NCBI GenBank assembly: GCA_964521715.1
Contig: CAZFSS010000013.1
Coordinates: 21,404-85,403 of the forward strand
Length of the DNA stretch: 64,000 nt
Direction of reading: 5' to 3'
DNA from: DAOVRD01 sp964521715
GTDB lineage: Bacteria > Planctomycetota > Brocadiia > SM23-32
Under the pieces are notes generated by a model. That model ran no database searches. It had not been told where the DNA came from and saw only the letters and a program-made list of their open reading frames with translations. The translations under genes were made by a program, and so were the position numbers. Positions 60,273-64,000 of the stretch are shown here, piece by piece. The stretch's first letter is position 1. Every line of letters starts with the position of its first letter.

Positions 60273-61409
60273 TCACTCCGCAGCTACGGTGCCCTCCTGC
60301 CATGTTTCCTCTGGCGATCCCACCACGTGGATTTCCCCATGCTTCCGCACGATCATCCCTATCTCTTCAAGGTCCGAAACGTCACGGTGGCCCGTGGCCG
60401 GCGAGATCGCGTAGCCGAGCTCATTGGCCGTTTTGCGGTATTCGTCAAGGTCTATAACCTGGCCACGGAGCTCTGATACCACGTCGGCCTGTCGCCTCTC
60501 CTTCTTCGTCATCCGCCCCCTTCCCTCAGCCTGAAGCTCGGCGGCGAGGGTGCGGAGAAAATCTGCTTTCAGGCGCATCAGGCGGAAGGCGACTTCCAGG
60601 TCCTCGCCGGACACGAAGTCTCGGCAGTTGCCCCTCGCGCTGGCGGCAGCGATCTTGAGAATGCTGTTGGTCATCCGATTGACGCAGCGTCCGAGTAGCT
60701 CCAAAGTCCCCTGCTCATGATCGTCCTCAAGCTGTTGCAGAAACGCTTGAACTCGGAGTCGTTGATCCCTTGGAACGCGTATCTCGGGGAGCTCCTCACG
60801 CAGCACTGCCACCACGATTTTGAGCATCCGGCTGCGGGTGGAGGAATAGTCCACCGCGGCCCTCCCCACCTCCGCGATTTCTGCCGCGCGTTCGCGGGCC
60901 ACCGCAAATGGCGTCGTGGGGTCACCGTCGATCTCGACGATAACGTCCGACCGCGAGATGAGTTCCATGGTGAGACTGCTCAGGCCCGGGCCGTCCTGGG
61001 CGATCCGAAGCTCGACATCCCGCATCCTGTTCAGGTCGATGTGCAGTGAGGTGTTTGCGTCCAGCGAGGACATGCTCGCCGTCGAGTCATGGACGCGGCC
61101 GTCCTCCATGACCTGAAGCAGTACAGGCAGGACTTGGCCCGCATTCCGACCCGTGAGCCGGTGGAAGTCCTCGAGCGCGACCGTGCCCCTGTGCGCCAGC
61201 GTAAGGAGTCCTGGCTGAGTGGCGTAGCGTCCCTTCGATTTCGCGGCGGCGCCCACGAGCCCGGCCAGGCTGAGCTTGTGCCCAGACTGCTGAAACGCCG
61301 GATTGAGGAGCCGGGCGGCCTCGGTCAGCAGCTTCTTCCCAGTGGCCGGCGGCCCGATCACCGCCGTGTGAAGACGGCCGGACGCATTCTCCACTCGACC
61401 GTGGCTCAA
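60273..61409 (-). CDS. MCM-like AAA+ protein, N-terminus missing, Walker motifs altered
   Basis: A 378-residue protein resembling the ATPase core of MCM helicases. VENASGRLHTAVIGPPATGK fits MCM Walker A context, but the residue after GK is Lys instead of Ser/Thr. LLTLAHRGTVALEDFHRL fits Walker B with DE replaced by ED. The Arg-finger region LISRSDVIVEIDG is present, followed by an alpha-helical lid and a winged-helix-like end (ELGYAISPATGHRDVSDLEE). The first start codon is a TTG; the frame is open for about 160 bases upstream (…WPRALLQALSHG) with no ATG/GTG. The MCM N-terminal DNA-binding domain is absent. Probably a degraded or non-catalytic island protein. Confidence 0.65.
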   Translation of the reverse strand: MSHGRVENASGRLHTAVIGPPATGKKLLTEAARLLNPAFQQSGHKLSLAGLVGAAAKSKGRYATQPGLLTLAHRGTVALEDFHRLTGRNAGQVLPVLLQVMEDGRVHDSTASMSSLDANTSLHIDLNRMRDVELRIAQDGPGLSSLTMELISRSDVIVEIDGDPTTPFAVARERAAEIAEVGRAAVDYSSTRSRMLKIVVAVLREELPEIRVPRDQRLRVQAFLQQLEDDHEQGTLELLGRCVNRMTNSILKIAAASARGNCRDFVSGEDLEVAFRLMRLKADFLRTLAAELQAEGRGRMTKKERRQADVVSELRGQVIDLDEYRKTANELGYAISPATGHRDVSDLEEIGMIVRKHGEIHVVGSPEETWQEGTVAAE

Positions 61410-61483
61410 CGCCTGCAGGAGAGCACGCGGCCAGCTGAAGCACTTGACAATCAGACTGACCGAAGGCGGGCGTCGGCCGGATT

Positions 61484-62320
61484 CTACTTGTTCTTCCCAT
61501 TGGGAGAGATCCCGCAGGCAACATCCGTCAGGCAGTCGTACCAGTGAACGAAGGTTACTCCATCAAGCACGATATGCTGATGGGCAGGGAACTGCTCATC
61601 CCACGGAGCCCCGTCATAGCCGGACCCGCCTCCGATTGCCCATAGTCGCCCATTGTATCGACGGAAGAGCACCGTGCGGCCCTTTCTATTGATGTAGGCC
61701 TCCACGAGGATTCCGGTCTCGGATGGTGCGGCCCCTACATCGAGGACGCGCAGGCACGTGAACGTACGGTCGGCAATCCTGAGGCGGAACACACCCGCAC
61801 CAGTCGCCTCGGCAGAAGCCCGACGGCGCGCCCGCTTGAAGGACCCGTCCTGCTGCCGCACGTAGACGCCGCGATCCTCAAGTCTCCGCGGCGCCTCACC
61901 CCAGTCTTCCTCGAAACCCTCGTCGAGGAAGGTGTAGAGGACCCGTTTCCCATCTGCGACCCGCAGGGTCGCCAGCCACTGGGCCTTGTTGTCAGTGAGT
62001 CGTCCGTACATGAGCCAGTGTGCCGGGCCGCGCGTCGAGGATTCTGCTGCGGGCCATTCGTTCACTTCGATTTCCACGCAGTCCAGATCGTGGATGCGGG
62101 CTGGGCGCACGGCGTGGCTTTCCTGGAAGCTGCTCAGCTCCCAGTTTGGCGGATCATACCATGCCGCTGACGCGGCCCGACCGACCTCAGGAATGGCAAA
62201 CCACCAGCGCAGCTCCCGACAGTCGACGGCAAAGGGCTTGGCCCTGCTAGCGCGTATTGCGATCACAGGACGGCGCAGCGGGAACGGTGGGACTCGCTTC
62301 TTGACCTCTTGGTTACGCAT
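61484..62320 (-). CDS. Hypothetical island protein
   Basis: A 278-residue soluble protein starting at an ATG that overlaps the sigma-factor stop by eight bases, so the two are translationally coupled. It looks like an all-beta or alpha/beta domain protein: VDCRELRWWFAIPEVGRA, CVEIEVNEWPAAE, WLMYGRLTDNKAQWLATLRV, TCLRVLDVGAAPSETGILVE, RTVLFRRYNGRLWAIGGGSG. There is no membrane helix, so it is not a typical membrane anti-sigma factor. I do not recognise the family. Coupling to an ECF sigma gene suggests either a cytoplasmic regulator or a co-regulated effector. Confidence 0.75.
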   Translation of the reverse strand: MRNQEVKKRVPPFPLRRPVIAIRASRAKPFAVDCRELRWWFAIPEVGRAASAAWYDPPNWELSSFQESHAVRPARIHDLDCVEIEVNEWPAAESSTRGPAHWLMYGRLTDNKAQWLATLRVADGKRVLYTFLDEGFEEDWGEAPRRLEDRGVYVRQQDGSFKRARRRASAEATGAGVFRLRIADRTFTCLRVLDVGAAPSETGILVEAYINRKGRTVLFRRYNGRLWAIGGGSGYDGAPWDEQFPAHQHIVLDGVTFVHWYDCLTDVACGISPNGKNK

Positions 62321-62894
62321 TGTCGTTCTCCTTCCGTGTCTCATCTGGCAGTAACCCAAACGCACGGCGCATGTGGTGCCGCGCGTCATGGAGTCGGCGC
62401 TTGACGGTCCCCACAGGACTGCGGCTTCTCTTGGCAATCTCGGCGATGGTGAAGCCGTGCAGGTAGAAGAGCTTGGCGGCCTCCCGTTCTGGCTCAGGGA
62501 CGTGCTGAAGTGCTTCATGTGCCTCGGCCGTTGCTTGGCCGGTGGCGGCCGCCGCTCGCCCGTGCTGGTTGAGCCACAGAAGCAAGCGTTGCGGGTCTGT
62601 TGCCCGGTCGCGGCGCTGTGGGGACCTGAGGAAGTCACGGCAACGGTTTCTGGCTATCTGTAGCAGCCACGGGCGGACCTTGGCGGGATCGCGCAGAGCG
62701 CCCGCGCCGAGCCAGGCCTGCAGGAGCGCCTCCTGGAGCACATCCTCCGCGTCATGGCTGCCGCCGATGCTGTACCGAATGAGTGCAGCCAGTGGCTGCT
62801 CGTGGCGGCGAAGGAGCTGGACGAAGGCGTCTCAGTCGCCCCCTGCGGATCGCCGAACGAGGGACTCGTCACTGGGCTGTAGGGTTTTGCTCAT
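62313..62894 (-). pseudogene. ECF sigma-70 factor with one in-frame UGA
   Basis: From an ATG behind GGAGG the frame reads MSKTLQPSDESLVRRSAGGD, then TGA (62832-62834), then DAFVQLLRRHEQPLAALIRY and SIGGSHDAEDVLQEALLQAW (region 2), PWLLQIARNRCRDFLRS, and a region 4 HTH, LHGFTIAEIAKRSRSPVGTV followed by KRRLHDARHHMRRAFG. The UGA stands where sigma factors read GD-R/x-EAF, so CGA to TGA is the likely change. Re-initiation at the GTG of VLQEALL would lose most of region 2. UGA is a normal stop elsewhere in the window. Confidence 0.8.
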
Positions 62895-63301
62895 GGCCTC
62901 CAGTCTACAAGGCGCAGCGAACACGGAAAAGGTTCAGAAGCTGCTTGGAAAGGGGTCATGAAGTTGACATGAGGCCTTTGTCTGATCGGCCCGCGTCGGT
63001 TCAGGCTGCCGAGTGTGGCGCTCGGCGTTGGTAGGTCTGGCCGGTACGGCTGCCTTCTCCGGACATCTACCTTGCCCTGCGGCGGGTGCGTCTGTTCTCT
63101 TGCCGCACGGGCCGACATAGCCAGAAGCTGTCCGTCACGCGCACGCTGCCCCCGGCCGATCACCTCCTGCTGTGTGGCGCCAGCTTACTCATTCTCCCGT
63201 TTCGGTCGGCAAAGCCGACCGCTTGGGAATGCGGGTAGGTACGGTCTCGGCTCCAACGGAGATGGATCGCTGGCGCAAGAGGGCCGCAGGAGGTGATCGC
63301 T
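62895..63301. other. Non-coding stretch with a large inverted repeat
   Basis: About 400 bases between the sigma gene and the rraA-like remnant. No gene is convincing. It holds a TCATG/CATGA dyad at 62956-62972 and the inverted repeat listed separately. The 14-base right arm of that repeat contains a perfect AGGAGGTGAT ribosome-binding sequence eight bases before an ATG at 63302, whose frame soon runs antisense to the rraA-like gene. Confidence 0.5.
63157..63299. repeat. 143-base inverted repeat with central hairpin
   Basis: CGATCACCTCCTGC (63157-63170) is the exact reverse complement of 63286-63299. A second arm pair, TGGCGCCAGC at 63175 and GCTGGCGCAA at 63269, continues the stem, and GGTCGGC-AAA-GCCGACC (63204-63220) forms a central hairpin extended by imperfect CATTC/GAATG arms. 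Together they could fold into one long structure that hides the ribosome-binding sequence in the right arm. Confidence 0.6.
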
Positions 63302-63805
63302 ATGTGCAGCGTCTATGGGCGCGACTTCAGCTTGCTGGCCAGGATCCAGGCCATGCGCAAGGCCCAGGCCGCCAGGCTCGAAGACCAGCGCCCGCTCCAG
63401 CCGCACCTCACGCGCGTCGCGGCAGCCACCGTCTATCACCATGCCCACCACGCCCTTCTGCATGAGCGACATCACCACGTCAGAGCCGAACAGCCCGGCG
63501 CTGATCCCCTCGGCGTCGACCACCACCGCCTCGTCCTGCTTGGCGTTCCCGACGAAACCGTAGCAGCCGTCGGTCAGCTCGCCGCCCTTCTGCTTGTAGT
63601 CCTCATAAGGCATTGCGGAGAGAACGCGCGCAGACGGAAGGAGCTTGACTGTGTGCGCGATGCCCACGAACTTGGCGCCTTCCCACATGGGCCGCATCTG
63701 CGGCGACATGATGTAGCGGTCCAGAAAGCCCAGGCAGTCCAGTGCATCGGAGACGTCCGGCAGCCGGACCGCTCTGTAACGTTGCAGCAGTTCGGATTCG
63801 CTCAT
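63185..63805 (-). pseudogene. RraA-like protein, C-terminally truncated at island border
   Basis: The first 142 codons read as an RraA-family protein: MSESELLQRYRAVRLPDVSD, MWEGAKFVGIAHTVKLLPS, EAVVVDAEGISAGLFGSDVV and the substrate-binding GMVIDGGCRDAREV with the R-D pair. After ALVF (near 63380) homology ends and the frame reads about 65 unrelated residues into the inverted-repeat region. Intact proteins continue with about 60-140 further family residues. The family includes regulators of RNase E activity and HMG/CHA-type aldolases; this larger variety is more likely a metabolic enzyme. It is probably non-functional. Confidence 0.75.
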
Positions 63806-63929
63806 GAGCGCGTCCCACCTCCTCTCATCGCATACCAGTCCTCACCAGCGGAAGAAGCGGCAGGTATCGTTCAGGACAAGCAAGCACCGCGAGCTCTCCC
63901 AGGGCGCCAATCCAGTTCTCACCGCACCC

Positions 63930-64000
63930 CTACTTGCCCACCTCCATGGTGAACCGCTGCGTGTCGCTGCCTACCCGCTCTATGCTCGTGCCAACGACTG
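63930..64000 (-). CDS. 3' end of a gene running off the window
   Basis: The minus-strand frame VVGTSIERVGSDTQRFTMEV, then GK and TAG, ends here and looks like a true C-terminus. It lies about 125 bases upstream of the rraA-like gene on the same strand. Only about 22 residues are visible, so no family can be named. Confidence 0.4.
   Translation of the reverse strand, partial: VVGTSIERVGSDTQRFTMEVGK

Larger units (their letters stand above)
58381..63380 (+). mobile_element. Decaying integrative island beside tRNA-Leu (right border approximate)
   Basis: An integrase gene 170 bases beyond the tRNA, an excisionase-like HTH gene facing it, an MCM-like AAA+ gene, an unknown gene and an ECF sigma gene form a cluster unlike the flanking housekeeping genes. 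The right border is placed where an rraA-like host gene loses homology. I found no second copy of the tRNA 3' end, so attR is not identified. The integrase, sigma factor and AAA+ gene each carry a lesion, suggesting the island is fixed and degrading. Confidence 0.6.

Noticed and set aside
63185..63260. Possible c-di-GMP (GEMM) riboswitch, from GGCAAAGCC and GGTAGGTAC segments
   Set aside because: The other conserved half of the aptamer is missing and the AAA loop lies in a simple perfect hairpin, so the match is superficial.
59809..63400. Second copy of the tRNA-Leu 3' end as attR
   Set aside because: I looked for the T-arm and acceptor sequence (TTCGAATCCCCCCATCCGC) and saw no copy.

Overview
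The window is a high-GC bacterial chromosome segment. Genes are densely packed on both strands, and many overlap by ATGA or GTGA. Starts are mixed ATG/GTG/TTG with GGAGG-type ribosome-binding sites, and several promoters match the sigma-70 consensus. The gene mix (lipopolysaccharide heptosyltransferase, MoxR/DUF58/transglutaminase cluster, GH42 beta-galactosidase, sugar and Fe3+-type ABC importers, URO-D family protein, Flp pilin, PilT- and GspE-like ATPases, TatA, ECF sigma factor) fits a diderm environmental lineage, possibly of the Planctomycetes/PVC type. No rRNA is present, so that placement is an inference.

Layout. 1-3.9 kb (minus): transglutaminase (partial), DUF58 protein and MoxR ATPase. 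4.2-9.3 kb (plus): GH42 beta-galactosidase, MazG, a sugar-nucleotidyltransferase-like protein and a divergent class II aldolase. 9.4-12.9 kb (minus): ABC exporter permease and ATPase coupled to a WaaF-like heptosyltransferase. 13.0-15.6 kb: dapB, a lone Flp pilin with a sigma-54-type promoter and strong hairpins, and a zinc alcohol/polyol dehydrogenase. 15.6-16.4 kb has no gene, only a possible fossil of a C-terminal sorting signal. About 16.4-25.8 kb is a compact Mu-like element. 25.8-26.0 kb is a truncated AzgA-type purine permease start. 26.4-33.3 kb: dnaK, clpB, a nitrilase-family hydrolase, trxB and a HIT protein. 33.6-44.8 kb: an Fe3+-type ABC importer, a PHP-domain protein, a lipoprotein plus sugar ABC importer operon and an Rrf2 regulator. 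44.8-58.3 kb: methyltransferase, RNase PH, RqcH-like protein, tatA, hisD, fxsA, metallophosphoesterase, a stand-alone rpsR, a DapA-family gene, PilT- and GspE-like ATPases, a CvpA-like protein, a PgsA-like remnant and a URO-D family gene. 58.4-63.4 kb: a tRNA-Leu followed by a decaying integrative island. The end holds a truncated rraA-like gene and the tail of one more gene.

The two accessory regions are the notable parts. The Mu-like element carries a repressor/Cro-type switch, a long MuA-family DDE transposase, small DNA-binding or unknown genes and a tape-measure-like protein. It has no recognisable MuB, terminase large subunit, portal, capsid or other tail genes. Matching sequence motifs sit near both of its ends. 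The tRNA-Leu island holds an integrase that lacks the catalytic tyrosine, an excisionase-like HTH protein, an MCM-like AAA+ protein with altered Walker motifs and no N-terminal part, an unknown protein, and an ECF sigma factor with one in-frame UGA. All functions are read from sequence only; no database search was possible.
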